The position numbers and the translations under genes are program-made. This document shows, one piece after another, positions 50,741 through 61,684 of a stretch of 64,000 nucleotides of DNA. Each line of letters begins with the position of its first letter. The stretch's first letter is position 1. This DNA comes from Cerioporus squamosus (taxonomy: Eukaryota > Basidiomycota > Agaricomycetes > Polyporales > Polyporaceae). The DNA lies in contig JABYQS010000174.1 in NCBI GenBank assembly GCA_022592435.1, forward strand, positions 1 through 64,000, written 5' to 3'. The notes under the pieces are model-generated. The model saw only the letters and a list, made by a program, of their open reading frames with translations. It was not told the DNA's origin and did no database searches.

Positions 50741-51040
50741 CTACCCCGATCCCGGAGTCGGGGTCACCTTCATCCTCTTCTCGTTCTTACCCGCGCCCTT
50801 GTCCTCTTTCTTCTTTGCCGCGCCCTCGTCCCTGCTCTCATGCTTACCCTTCTGCTCCACGCCGTCGTCTACGTCCATCTTCACGTCGCCGTTCTGCGCC
50901 TTCTCTCCCGCGTCAGATGGCTTCTCATCGCCGCCCTTCCCGGCCATCTTCGGGTCGGCGGTCTCGCACAAATGGGTAAGATGCACTTCAACGAAGCACG
51001 GATTCAGACGATCTCGTAAGTAACCGTACGAGGCGCGCAT
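50741..51040 (-). CDS. Lys/Asp/Glu-rich open frame, unknown
   Basis: A 99-codon frame from an ATG. Its C-terminal two thirds are low complexity and strongly charged (EKAQNGDVKMDVDDGVEQ, AAKKKEDKGAGKNEK). Charged tails of this kind occur in many fungal proteins, including proteasome and chromatin subunits, so composition alone does not identify it. It could be an exon remnant. The plus-strand frame covering the same bases (Ser/Pro/Phe-rich) is probably its shadow. Confidence 0.3.
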   Translation of the reverse strand: MRASYGYLRDRLNPCFVEVHLTHLCETADPKMAGKGGDEKPSDAGEKAQNGDVKMDVDDGVEQKGKHESRDEGAAKKKEDKGAGKNEKRMKVTPTPGSG

Positions 51041-52762
51041 ACTGCTCGCTTAGTCCGCCTTGGGCCTGAATATTTCACTCATGGAGAACGCGTATGAGGT
51101 CGTCCTTGCCGACTGCGAGAGATCCGCGCATCATGCCAACCAGTAGTAATGGAAAGGAATAAAAGGGGTTTCATGATTAAGCAGCTCGTTCATCGTGACA
51201 ACTGGTCCATCAGACGAAACCTGAACCGCACGATTCGGCCAGGCTCGAGCAAACAACCGGATAGTTCGGAGCCCGTCTGAAAGCCGGTAGCTACGGAGAA
51301 CAACAGGTGATGGCTCGCTATTCAGCCCAGATGACTCGGCTCCATCCGACCGGTAGCGCGAATGCCAGAGGCATGTTCTTCGACCACGGACGATCCCAGA
51401 TTCTTTCATAGCCCCACCCGCTGCTACCTTACGAGCAACTAGCGGGGCTGCGACAGATTCGCGATGGCCTCTCAACTGGTTTCCCAGACTTCCTCGTGCA
51501 AGGAGACGACGTGAATATGAGCGACTTACCGGCCTCGAGGTGCATATCGTCCCGACCATTCATCCCGCTTCACCATTTCAGGAGTCCACGGCAACCCATC
51601 CTGACTCTAGCATCCGTGCGTCTCTTTGTATTCCCCGTGGTGTAGCTGAACTCCTGGGTGGTCGGACAGTCCAGTCGCAGGAACGTTGCTGCTAGGTAGT
51701 AGCAAGGAGGGTCCACTTGCACAGTGTCCCGCAGACCTAGCAGCAAAAAACACCCTTGAGAGAGCGACGATACGTGCAGGATCAGCGCAAGAAGCAAGAG
51801 TGAGGGTATAGGTCAAGCAGGGTCGTAGTGATGATGGTGGTTCATTTGAGCATCAAACAAGCGCCTACGTGAGCCGTTTTTCTTTCCTCGTCCACGACTG
51901 TCGACAACCATAGGAAGTACATACACTACTAGGAACCCGGGGTGTAGTCTTGTAGGTGTGTACTCAAAGCCCTGGTGGTCATGGCAAGGACTCTGCTGAC
52001 AACCTGAACTAAGTAGGTGAATCGAGCGAGGCAGTCAGGTCCCAAGTTCTGAACGCTTTCACCGAGATTCGCTCCGAGCCATAGCCTCGTTTACCGGGAT
52101 AAGTACGATGGTGGTCATGAACATCGCCAATTCCCCCCTCAGATGTACCATCGGCTCCCCTGCGTCGATGTACTGCACGGCGTTACGTGGACCACTCCTC
52201 CGAGGTGTAGTAACTTACGCCCCTCCGAATCGGAGCTCACCAGGCGGTCAGTATTGCGTGCTGGTGTCAGCACTCGTAATCCAGATTGCAAAAGGATGTG
52301 AGTGTTGTTTCGTGATGACCTCTTATCTTCATACATACACTCCTGCTAACACGGCCATCCCAACCTCATGCCGCAGAGCTGTGCTACGGTAGTGCGCTAA
52401 ACTTCGACTGTTCGGAAACCTCCTCAGGCTACCAGTCGGCATGCGAACGTACTGACGGATGATGAGGACCATACGTGCCTATTGGCATGAGCCGTCCGAG
52501 TTCATTCGAGTCGCTTAGTTGTCAGTGTAGCTCACACGCAAGTTTCCCTATGTTGTGTGCTGACTGATGCTCTATGCGCAGCGGCCAGCGGTACCGGTAA
52601 ATCGCACGTCAGTCCCCGCTCTGTCGGGAAATGTACTCGTACGTGTCTTGATTTCATGTCTGGGCTCCCTGAATTGGTCAGCGACAGTCATGCAAAACCT
52701 ACTACCAGGCGCAGAATAGCGCAGAGCGCAGAATCGCAGGTACCCCCTTAGGCCTAGAGCAG
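51041..52762. other. Intergenic stretch, no gene recognised
   Basis: About 1.7 kb with only short open frames on both strands and no tRNA-like clover leaf, repeat or domain that I can recognise. The longest frame (minus strand, 51131-51559) has no known motif. The right end serves as the promoter region of the NmrA-like gene. Confidence 0.6.
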
Positions 52763-52768
52763 TATATA
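52763..52768 (+). promoter_or_regulatory. TATA box of NmrA-like gene 1
   Basis: TATATA about 60 bp upstream of the start codon at 52824, the usual place for this genome as judged from its neighbours. Confidence 0.6.
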
Positions 52769-52823
52769 GAGGGTCGCACAATTCGCGAAAGGCAAACATT
52801 CGAACTGTCTCGTACTACCCACT

Positions 52824-54003
52824 ATGACCAACAACAACAAACCCCTCGTTCTCTTGGTCGGTGCCACTGGGCTGACTGGCAAGAGCATCGTGAAGGGTAT
52901 TTTGGAGTCCGGCAACTTCGTACGTACTCTCCACGACAGCCTATCGGGACTGACGATTCATATCTCCTGCCGACAGCGCCTTGCGGCGCTGGTTCGTCCG
53001 TCATCATCCAGCAAGCCAGATATCAACGCTCTACGTGCAGCCGGCGTTGAGATCCGCCTCGGGGACATACACGACGGCGTGGAACGGCTGAAGACGGCAC
53101 TCAGCGGCGTCGACATCCTCATCAGCGCCGTCTCTGGATGGCTCATCCCCGATCAGAAAGACATCATTCGCGCAGCGAAGGAGGTTGGAGTGAAGCGCGT
53201 CGTCCCCTGCGACTTCAGCACCCCCGGTGCCAAGGGCGTCCGTGCTCTCCACGACGCGGTCTGTCTCCTGTTCACTAAGCTCTTCGTGATCTTCGGTTGC
53301 TCACCTCCTCTACAGAAGCACGCCATCCGGGAGTTCGTCCAGGAGCTCGGCGTCCCATACACGTTCATCGACGTCGGCGTGTGGATGCAGGGTTGGATTC
53401 CGCTCCCGAGTCGCAGCACCATCTCGGAGGAAGCGAAGCAGATGGCGTACACCTACGTCGGGGACGGCCAGGTGCGGATGCTGGTGACCGACCTCCACCA
53501 CATCGGGACCTACGTCGCGCGCATTGTCGCGGACCCGCGCACGCTGAACCACGCGGTCATCGTCTGGGAAGACGAGGTGTCACAGGCGGAGACGCACGAG
53601 CTCGCCGTGCGCCTCTCCGGCGATGGCGAGGCAATCAGAGCGAAGTTCGTCCGCGTGAGTGGCCCACCACCGTCTCTGTCCGTGTGCTATGTTCTCACTA
53701 ATGTGAATTTTGCTGCAGGCACCGCGCGATGCGTTCGCGAAGGCCATCGACGAGGCACAGCGGGAGATCGCCGCCAACCCAACTGCCCTCGCGCCGCAGA
53801 TGAAACTGGCGATAAACGGGTACATGCAGAGCATGCTCGCTCTCGAGGAGAACACGCTCGCGAACGCAAAGAAGCTGGGGTATCTCGACGCGCGCGAGCT
53901 CTACCCGGATATCCCGCCGTATTCGTTGGCGGACTTCGCGAAGGAGTTCTACAGCCTGCCGGATCCTGGTGCGGAGATGCACGCATACGATGTGAAGGAC
54001 TAG
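52824..54003 (+). CDS. NmrA/isoflavone-reductase-like protein 1
   Basis: Four exons, 52824-52919, 52977-53258, 53316-53654 and 53719-54003, give 333 residues. The N terminus has the dinucleotide-binding glycine motif GATGLTG (residues 13-19) of atypical short-chain dehydrogenases. Family landmarks follow: GVEIRLGDI, GVDILISAVSGW, VGVKRVVPCDFSTPGAKG and FIDVGVWMQGWIPLP. Relatives reduce phenylpropanoid-type compounds or act as NADP-sensing regulators, and which applies here cannot be told. All introns are 57-64 bp and fall at codon boundaries, at the same places as in the two minus-strand paralogues. It converges on paralogue 2, with 223 bp between stop codons. Confidence 0.9.
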
Positions 54004-54226
54004 CTCGACGCGTAGTGCGATTTCTACGCTACGCTACTCCCTAGTCGTATACTTAGACCTTCCTGTTCACATAGTAGAAGTCCGCGGGTTCCTCTGCGAC
54101 ATATAACCCCTTGGCATACTGCCGGACTGTGCTCATCGGGATACTGTACTGTGCCCGGTGTTCTCGGTAGCTCCCAGAACGAAGCAATACACTCATAGTA
54201 AGCTACGTAAACTCGTGACATGGTAT

Positions 54227-55381
54227 CTACATCCAGCTGTATCCGTACGATTCCGCAGGCTCTTCCATCGCATAGAACTCTTTCGCAAACTCCTCGAGAG
54301 TAGTCGTAGGGATATCGGGATATAGCTCCCTCGCATCGAGGTAACCCAGCCGCTTCGCGTTCTCGAGGGTGTTCTCCCCGAGGACGTGCATGCTGTAAGT
54401 GTACTCGTTCCACGACTGCATGACATAGGCGGAGTAGTCCGAGGGGTTCCGCTCCAGCTTCGCTTTCGCGGCTGCTGCAGCCTGCAAGATCTCTTCCGTG
54501 GTGACCTAGCGTAGCACAGAGTCATCATCACTTTCTAGCACGGGCCACAGTATAACTCACGTTGGTGTAGAGTTTCTTCAGCTTCTCGCCGTCCCCTGAC
54601 ACGCGTGCGCCGATCTCCTGTGCGTCCAGCTGAGACGCAGAATCCTCCCAGACGATGACCGCCTGGTTGAGAGTGCGCGGGTCCGCGATGATCCGAGCGA
54701 CGAACGTCCCAATATGGCCGTTATATGTGAGAAGGATGGGTATCTTGCCGCTGCCCGCTATCCGATAGGTCAGAGATTTGAACTCAATGGGAGCCTTGCT
54801 ACGGAGCGGGATCGGGAGGTACAGCTGCATCCACCAGCCGACGTCAATAAATGTGTGAGGGATGTCGTGCTCCTTGATGAAGTCCCTGATCGCGATTTTC
54901 TACCAGACATATGAGTATGGCGGTCTTCCCGAGACTTCGACAACCCAACGCACCTGATCATGCAAGTCGCCGATACCCTTCTCCCCTAGTGGAGTGCCGA
55001 AGTCGGATGGGATAACGCGCTTGACCCCAGCTTCCTTCGCAGCGAGGAAAACGTTCTTCTCCTTGGACACGGAAGTCGCAATGACCGTGCTAATAAGTAT
55101 ATCGACGCCGGCAAGCGTCTCCTTATGCTTCTCCACGCTGTCCTCCAGGTCACCCAGTCGTATTTCGACACCCGATGAGCGCAGCTTCTCAGCAGCGCTC
55201 TTCGAGGCAGACTCAGGGCGGACCAGAGCGGCAATCCTCTACGACAATGCGTCAGCCGTCGTCGGGAGCATCGACAAACAGCACTCACAAAGTTCCCGGA
55301 CGCGAGAAGGCCCTTGACGATGATTCCGCCTGTCTTACCGGTGGCGCCCAAGACAAGGACGAGGGGCTTAGGAGAAGACAT
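54227..55381 (-). CDS. NmrA/isoflavone-reductase-like protein 2
   Basis: Four minus-strand exons, 55381-55289, 55238-54954, 54899-54561 and 54505-54227, give 331 residues. The NAD(P)-binding motif is GATGKTG (residues 12-18). Shared landmarks are GVEIRLGDL, GVDILIST, AGVKRVIPSDFGTP, FIDVGWWMQLYLPIPLRSKAP and the C-terminal LGENTLENAKRLGYLDARELYPDIP. Exon 3 is exactly 339 nt, as in paralogues 1 and 3, so these are tandem duplicates with conserved intron positions. A CATAAAAG box lies about 45 bp upstream (55423-55429). The substrate is unknown. It is closest to paralogue 3, which lies upstream on the same strand. Confidence 0.9.
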
Positions 55382-56072
55382 GGTGTGTAGACGTTTGGCG
55401 AGAAAACAATCGACCAGATCCCTTTTATGCACTGCTCAGGCCAGTCGAATTGTGAGTGACCGCTAGGCCGAGCCTATGAGATAGGAATGTCCGGCGCTGT
55501 CGGCGATACAGTATCGCTGCAATCTTTATCAGCAATCCTGCCAGCAAAACCTGCACATTCGGCGTTGAAAGACCGTGCACGAACGAGTGTGACAGCAGAA
55601 GAGTCCGAGATGCCTCTTGAGATCCGTCGTCGGGATATTAGTCATCTACGTCGTCGTGTGAGCGTACTTACTACAGTCAAATTGATTCTGAGAAACAAAG
55701 GAAGACCTGGGCATAGCGGTATCAACAAGGCGGGAAGGGATGGTTGTCGTCACTGTAAACGTCACTGACCTGCAAGGCCATTGGACTCGGGTCGAGATTG
55801 AAGGTCAAGAACAAAACGTGAAGCTGTAAAAGGAAACCTAGACGCCCTTGCCTAACATTACTCAACGCCTCTCACATGACACGTGATAGGTTCCTGACGT
55901 TCTAAGTAGTAAGAGCGATAAGTTGCGGACCGACTGCACGGCCTGAAATATAGCACAGTAAGATCAGTCAGAGCTTGAGGCACAGATCTAGTGAGGTTCA
56001 CCCCCGTAAAGTACATCCCAGACCGTTCCTCTTTCTACTTACATTGCCTCCCAGTACATGTGCTACTACTGT
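55382..56072. other. Intergenic stretch between NmrA-like genes 2 and 3
   Basis: About 690 bp. The left end is the promoter of gene 2, with its TATA-like box at 55423-55429. The rest holds only short open frames with no recognisable motif and includes the terminator region of gene 3. Confidence 0.6.
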
Positions 56073-57227
56073 CTACTGTCGGCTGTATCCGTACGTCTCC
56101 GCAGGTTCTTCCATTGCGTAGAACTTCTTCGCACACTCCTCGAGCGTAGTCGTAGCAATATCGGGGTACAGTTCTCTCGCGTCGAGATAGCCCAGCCGCT
56201 TGGCGTTCTCCAGGGTGTTCTCCCCGAGGATGTGCATGCTATAGAGGTACTCGTTCCACGACCGCATGACATACGCGGAGTAGTCTGAGGGATCTTTCTT
56301 CAGCCTCTCCTGGGCATCCGACGATCCCTTCAGGATGTCTTCCGCTGTGACCTACGGCAGCACCGAGTCAGTAACGCTCTGTCGCACTAAACGAGCACAT
56401 CTTACGTTGACATAGAGTTCCTTCAGCTTTTCGCCGTCTCCGGACAGACGTGCACCAATCTCTTGTGCCTCCAACTGAGACGCCGTGTCCTCCCAGATGA
56501 GGACCGCCTGATTGAGGGTGCGCGGGTCCGCAATGATGCGAGCGACGAACGTTCCGATGTGGTCGTAGTCCGTCAGCAAGATGCGTGCTTTCCCATCCCC
56601 AACGAGACGATACGTCATGGCTTTCAGCTCAATAGGAGCCTTGCTTCGGAGCGGGATGGGGAGGTAGATCTGCATCCACCAGCCGACGTCGATGAAAGTG
56701 TGAGGGATGTCGTGTTGCTTGACGAAGTCCCTGATCGCCAGTTTCTTACGGAAGCTTTGAGTGAAGTCATTCGAGGAATCTAAACCGATTATAACTCACC
56801 TTATCATGCAACTCGCGCACCCCCTTTTCACCTGGAGTGGCGAAGTCGCACGGGATGACACGCTTGACGCCAACTTCCTTCGCAGCTAGGAAGATGTTCT
56901 TCTGCTGGGGAATGAAAGTCGCAAGTACCGCGCTGATGAGCACATCGACTCCCGCAAGCGTCGCCTTATGCGTCTCCACGCTGTCCTGCACGTCGCCCAG
57001 TCGTATCTCGACACCGGACGAACGCAGCGCCTCCGTTGTGCTCTTTGATGCAGACGTAGGGCGAATGAGAGCTGCGACTCTCTGAGAATACCAGTCAGTC
57101 AGGATGATCACGAGCACAGTCGCACTAAACTCACGAAGTTTCCGGAAGCCAAGAGCCCTTGGACGATACTTCCCCCGGTTCTACCGGTTGCACCCAACAC
57201 CAGGACGAGAGGTTTCGTAGAGGACAT
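56073..57227 (-). CDS. NmrA/isoflavone-reductase-like protein 3
   Basis: Four minus-strand exons, 57227-57135, 57081-56800, 56744-56406 and 56351-56073, give 330 residues. The glycine motif is GATGRTG, followed by GVEIRLGDV, GVDVLISAVLATFIP, VGVKRVIPCDFATPGEKG, WMQIYLPIPLRSKAP and LGENTLENAKRLGYLDARELYPDI. Exons 3 and 4 have the same lengths as in paralogue 2, and the sequences are very close, which points to a recent duplication. The acceptor before exon 3 is TAAG rather than the usual CAG or TAG. A TATAAA box sits at 57275-57280. The role is as for the other two: NAD(P)-binding reductase or regulator of unknown substrate. Confidence 0.9.
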
Positions 57228-57274
57228 CGCGCGAAGAGAGGTTTGCTGAAGCTAGGTGTCCGACACGATCCCTC

Positions 57275-57280
57275 TTTATA
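57275..57280 (-). promoter_or_regulatory. TATA box of NmrA-like gene 3
   Basis: TATAAA on the minus strand, 48 bp upstream of the start codon at 57227. Confidence 0.65.
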
Positions 57281-58203
57281 TGATGCTCGAAACCCTTCCA
57301 CATATCTTCCGATGAATCCGAGTCCCCGGTCTGGTCGGCGATACAGGATTGACGCACTCTTTGTCATCACATCGCGAAGCTGGTCTGGATGGCGAAGCCG
57401 CTGCTCGTACCTATGATGACATCCGACATCAAGGTGGTCCATAGGCATGCTCTCTTCTTGCCAGAGTGACAACGATCTGAGCGATCAGCAAGAACTCGGA
57501 GGGGCATACTGGTACAATGCCAGCGGCCCGTATGGACTGTCCTGCGACGAAAGAGCACCGAGTTTGGAAATTCGGAGATGGGCCCTGAGATACCGTCCTC
57601 GGTATATGAGTAATACATGCCGCAATGCCTGCGTGCAAGCGGTCAATTGCTACTGCGAGAAAACAAAAAGAGGACACATGCCTGCATACAAACTGGCATA
57701 CCTGGAGTCATAAACTGACATGAATCCTAAACACCGGTTCGAAGGCATAACTTCGAAGTACAGAATCAGCATCGTGACAGCATGTCCTTACAGCGAATTC
57801 ACGTACCATCCACACGAGTAAATGTGTACGCTAAGCACCATCTTGGATTCGGACTGTTGAAGAACAGATCCTCAGCATCGTGACCACACGCCGTTAAAGG
57901 GAGAACACACGTACCGAACGCGTGGCAGAGATATAGTACTCTGCAAAACCTCCACGTTGAACCCTTGTAAGTTGGTATCACCGTCAGTGTCAAACTCACG
58001 CCAGATGTCTCCCGGTCCTTGACCGTGAGTACGACGAAAGAGGTGACAAGCCAAAGGGCGAGGTCTGGGTCGCAGCCACAATAGACATTGTGGAGAAGTG
58101 GTTCGAATATTATGATCGCGGATACCATATACATGAGAAGCGCGAATCATGCCCGAGCCACAGGCTCGATGGTGAAGACGCCAGACAATCCGCGGCTACC
58201 CGG
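57281..58203. other. Intergenic stretch, no gene recognised
   Basis: About 0.9 kb between NmrA-like gene 3 and the Ser/Thr-rich gene. Several short frames are open on both strands, but none has a start, splice signals or motif that would support a gene. Confidence 0.6.
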
Positions 58204-58745
58204 CTACGCCGTAGTAGCGGCCTGAGTCCCGCTGATCGTACTCGTGACCACCATGACACTCGTCTCCGTCGCAGTGCTGGCGGTGGTGCATGTGACGCTG
58301 ACGGTACTTGTCGCAACCGCTGTCGCCGTGCGGACGAGCATGGTGGTGTCTGTGACGGTGTGCGTCGCAGTACTGGTGACTGTGGTGGTGATAGGCACCT
58401 CGCCCGAGTCCGGAGAACTCGAGTCCTGACGCGCCATGAGCTGCGTAGGCTGACCGCTGGGAGCCAGGGTTGTCAGGAAGGTCTCCGTGTAGGTGACGAT
58501 GGGCGAGTACGTCTCCGTGACGTAGGAGTAATCGCCGGTACACGTATCCGTGTCTAAGCTGGTGCTTCCGTACCCGTGCCAGCCGTAGGCGGGGCGCTGA
58601 CCGTTGTAGGCTGAAGGAAGGGGTTAGCGCGAAGAACACCATCACGATGACGAGCTGGCTCACTCTTATCATCACCGCTAGGACGAGCACTAGCGCACAG
58701 CGCAAGCACGAGGCTGCCAAGAAGAGCAAACTTGCAAGAGAACAT
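58204..58745 (-). CDS. Ser/Thr-rich secreted protein (minus strand)
   Basis: Two exons, 58745-58676 and 58610-58204, with a 65-bp intron, give 158 residues. The N terminus is a clear signal peptide (MFSCKFALLGSLVLALCASA). The mature part starts RPSAYNGQRPAYGWHGYG, then has a Thr/Tyr-rich segment (SYVTETYSPIVTYTETF). The C-terminal half is almost only Thr, Ser, Ala and Val with repeated TVT and TAT steps, which suggests heavy O-mannosylation and a cell-wall or extracellular site. No catalytic domain is seen. It lies head to head with another Ser/Thr-rich gene at 59709 that has a similar signal-peptide start (MFSKKYTAF), with 963 bp between start codons. Confidence 0.8.
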
Positions 58746-58770
58746 CTTTACGAAACTTTGGGTGTGGATA

Positions 58771-58795
58771 TGTGCGTGTGTGTGCGTGTGTGTGC
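58771..58795. repeat. GT microsatellite in a 5' leader
   Basis: Alternating TGTG/CGTG runs directly upstream of the minus-strand start codon at 58745. In the transcript this would be a CA-rich leader. Confidence 0.8.
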
Positions 58796-59596
58796 AGGAG
58801 ATGGGAGTGGGAAGAATTTGGTGAGGAATCGACGGGCACAACCTGGTCATATTTATGCTCTGCCAGCGCCGGGAGAGCTACTCAATGCGGACACAGATAG
58901 ACCACGTACATCCGTCGGCCAAGAGCACCACAGTACCCTTCGCAGAAATCCGCGTATCCCTAGCGGTCTCCACCGCAGAGGATCCAGAGGTCTCTGACAT
59001 CTAGTCCGGGTGGGACACGTATCCGATGAACATGGATAACGATATGGCCTGGGGCTAACCAGTCCATTGATGGTCTTCCGGAAAGCCGAACCGACTTGCA
59101 CTCGCCTTCCGCACGTTCCGACGGCGACGTCTGCCAGAGGCACTGCCGTGCTTCGCCGAGCTGGACCAAGAGGGCGTCCTCCACTACGATGGTCCGAATT
59201 GTGATGCCGATCGGGACGTATGAACCAGTGCGACCGCAAGTCCCGTTCAAAATCAGTCGGGCACACAGTCACGTTTCGGCCCGGATCGAGCTTGGAATGT
59301 CGTATCCCAGTCCAGTTCGCAATGCGATCCGAAGACTCCATGTACAGCCTGAGCGTTTGGATTGCCATATCTGGAGATTTGGGTGCGGGCCGACACACTA
59401 GAGGACGGATCGTTGCTGAGATTGACACGGATTGCTGGACCGCAAGATGGACGATGATGATTCGCGTTGGAGGCGGTGCCCCCCAAGGTGGATAGGAAGG
59501 CGGACTTGCCCGTTGTAGGCACTCGTCAAAGCGGAAGGTACTTTGAATTCGCTCGAAGCCCGATGCTCTGTAGGGAGCCTGAGAGACTACGAAAGG
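58796..59596. other. Shared upstream region of two secreted-protein genes, with decayed-looking frames
   Basis: This is the space between the head-to-head genes. On the minus strand a 260-codon frame (59635-58853) overlaps a second frame (59250-58960). The parts reading MAIQTLRLYMESSDRIANWTG and IRTIVVEDALLVQLGEARQ look more like coding sequence than the rest, as if a frameshifted gene remnant lay here. I recognise no family and see no good start or splice pattern. Confidence 0.35.
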
Positions 59597-59603
59597 TATA
59601 TAA
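59597..59603 (+). promoter_or_regulatory. TATA box of the plus-strand secreted-protein gene
   Basis: TATATAA, 112 bp upstream of the start codon at 59709. The CA/CT-rich leader between them is typical of well expressed fungal genes. Confidence 0.7.
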
Positions 59604-59708
59604 GGAGGGCTGGTACTACACGTAGCTTTCATCATTCACTCACCTCATCTGCTCGTACAAGCACCTGCTACACAAGCACTCGCACCCACACCACACCACC
59701 TCATCACC

Positions 59709-60409
59709 ATGTTCTCTAAGAAGTACACCGCCTTCCTGATTTTGGCTCTGGTGGCTCAGACGTCTGGTGAGCGCTTTCGTGCACGTCACAGCTGAACGCC
59801 ACACTCACCTCTACGTCCTTCCAAAGCGATGCCCGCAAAGCGCGATGACGCAGACGACGGGGATGACGACGACTGGGGGGACAACTGCAGCGACTTCACG
59901 TCGACCATCACCGTCACTTCGCCGATATTCACGACGACGACCGTCACATCCATTGTCGTCGGCTCGATGGCCACTGTTCCGGGCGCACCCATGTCGATGC
60001 CAGCCTCCGCTCCCACTGCGCCTGCCGTTCTCGCCATGGCCACGCCCCCGGTCTTTGCATCCTCCCGCACGCTCCCCTCAATCGCGACACCGTCGACGGG
60101 AGCTCCCTCAGCGAGCGCGCCGTCCGTGTCGGCTCCAATCCTCGTTGAGGTCCCGATAGTCTCTCCCCCCTCAGAGTCGGCACCAGTTGCAATCCCGTCT
60201 GCGCCGTCCGTCCCGGCTTCCAAGCCGGTCCCCTCGGCACCGACCCCATCTGCGCCTCCGGGGGCTCCCTCTGCGCCCGTAGCGGTGCCTTCCGGTGTCA
60301 CCTCGTCGCTCAGGCTCCCCACCCCACCGTCGCCCTCCGCGCCGGTCGCCGCTCCCTCGGTCACCACCATCGCGAAGCGGGACACAACGGTCTCTGATAC
60401 CGCGACCTT

Positions 60410-60461
<52 letters not shown>

Positions 60462-60566
60462 TCGACGAGCACTACGACGAGCACTGCGACTGTCCTCGAG
60501 ACGACGATGGCCACGACGACGACGACAATGAGCACGTCGACCATCTACAACACCGTCATGGCCTAG
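59709..60566 (+). CDS. Ser/Thr/Pro-rich secreted protein (plus strand)
   Basis: Two exons, 59709-59766 and 59827-60566, with a 60-bp intron (GTGAGC...AAAG), give 265 residues. A signal peptide (MFSKKYTAFLILALVAQTSA) is followed by a possible Lys-Arg processing site (MPAKRDD) and an acidic patch (DDADDGDDDDWGDN). Next come a Thr-rich segment, a long Pro/Ser/Ala-rich region, a second KR site (TIAKRDT), and a C-terminal Thr-Ser run coded by a 6-bp repeat. No catalytic domain is seen. A heavily O-glycosylated wall or secreted protein is the best guess. The C terminus ends NTVMA without an obvious GPI signal. Confidence 0.8.
60411..60460 (+). repeat. ACGAGC hexamer repeat, about 8 copies, in coding sequence
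   Basis: Eight perfect copies plus two bases, in frame, coding for alternating Thr and Ser near the C terminus of the secreted protein. A 6-bp step can gain or lose copies without breaking the frame, so length may vary between strains. Confidence 0.9.
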
Positions 60567-61684
60567 TGTGGCCGCTTTCCCCGGCTGAAGACCGCCTTGA
60601 GCCAACCGAGGTCGGTAGAGAAGGGCGTCAGAGGGAAGCAGAGGAGACGGACTCTCACTAGATGTGACTGTCATTACCTCCGGGACATTGATTGTACCAC
60701 CAGCCTAGAGCTTTGATTCTCGATATTGAACAAAGTCATCATAACTGTCTCTGTCTGTGACTGCCGACCGATATGAGCGCTCTTGGACAGGTAAGGCTCG
60801 TGAACAACAGAACTGAGCTGAGACATACCGTGCTTCATCTTGCCCCAACGTCTCCGCCTTGTCCGGTGAGCGTTTCCAGCACCCACGCGACTCCCGCATC
60901 TAACTCGCGATCAACCCCGTAAAGCGGGCCGAAGTTCGAGTCCATCTCAGCCTTAACAGCACGTCAGCACGTCCAATCCCAGGGCAGTGCAGACTTGACT
61001 CTATGCCAGCTTGGCCCCCAGGCGAACTCCGACGCATGGTAATCCTGCCTCAGCAGCGGTAGAGAAGCCAGGGCTCTCGTCCTGATCATGTCCGTTAGCG
61101 TGACCGCACAGTCCCAAACATAATTGACTCACGGTAAAGGGGTGGATGAGAGCAAGGATGCAGTCAATCCACGCGACGAATGCGAATGCATCGTGACCGT
61201 CGGCCTTCAAGTTGGCCAACTTCGCCTGCGATCGATATCAGTATTCGAGCCGCACAGCGGGAGAAGAGGATGCGGCGTACTCTCATCATGTCCAGGAACG
61301 TCTCCATATAAGCCTCCGCCTCTTGGTGCCGCGCGTTTTCACGACGCGCCACGGCTGACTGGTGCCCTGTCTGACGAGTCGAGATGGGGAAAACGGATGA
61401 GGGCGGGCGAGATGCGCGTATGCTTGCAGTGCACAAGGAAAGGAAATAGGCGATTCCGCGACGTCGGGTCCGAGAGCGAACTTGTAGTAGCGTCCCTCTG
61501 ACCACAGGGTGATCCAGATTAATGGAGGAGAGATTTGACCGATGGGTAGCAGAAGAACTAGGAGATGCGAGGTAGCGTAAGCCGATGACATGGTTCGCAC
61601 ATGCATACACGAAGGCGCTGGGTATGACAGGGCGATGGCCCGTGAATGGCACCTGCGGTGTGTCGGACTAGTCGTGCGATGAAG
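60567..61684. other. Stretch with unresolved minus-strand open frames
   Basis: About 1.1 kb. Minus-strand frames from an ATG at 61591 (MSSAYATSHLLVLLLPIGQ) down to about 61000 look partly coding, for example FAFVAWIDCILALIHPFT followed by a GTGAGT donor. They do not join into one gene that I can defend. No domain is recognised, and the stretch next to 60567 has nothing notable. Confidence 0.35.

Noticed and set aside
50556..51023. 155-codon plus-strand frame
   Set aside because: It is the complement of the charged minus-strand frame; its Ser/Pro/Phe pattern is what Lys/Glu codons give when read backwards.
60171..60674. Minus-strand Arg/Gly-rich and Val-rich frames over the secreted-protein gene
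   Set aside because: Shadows of the Ser/Thr/Pro-rich coding sequence and its ACGAGC repeat.
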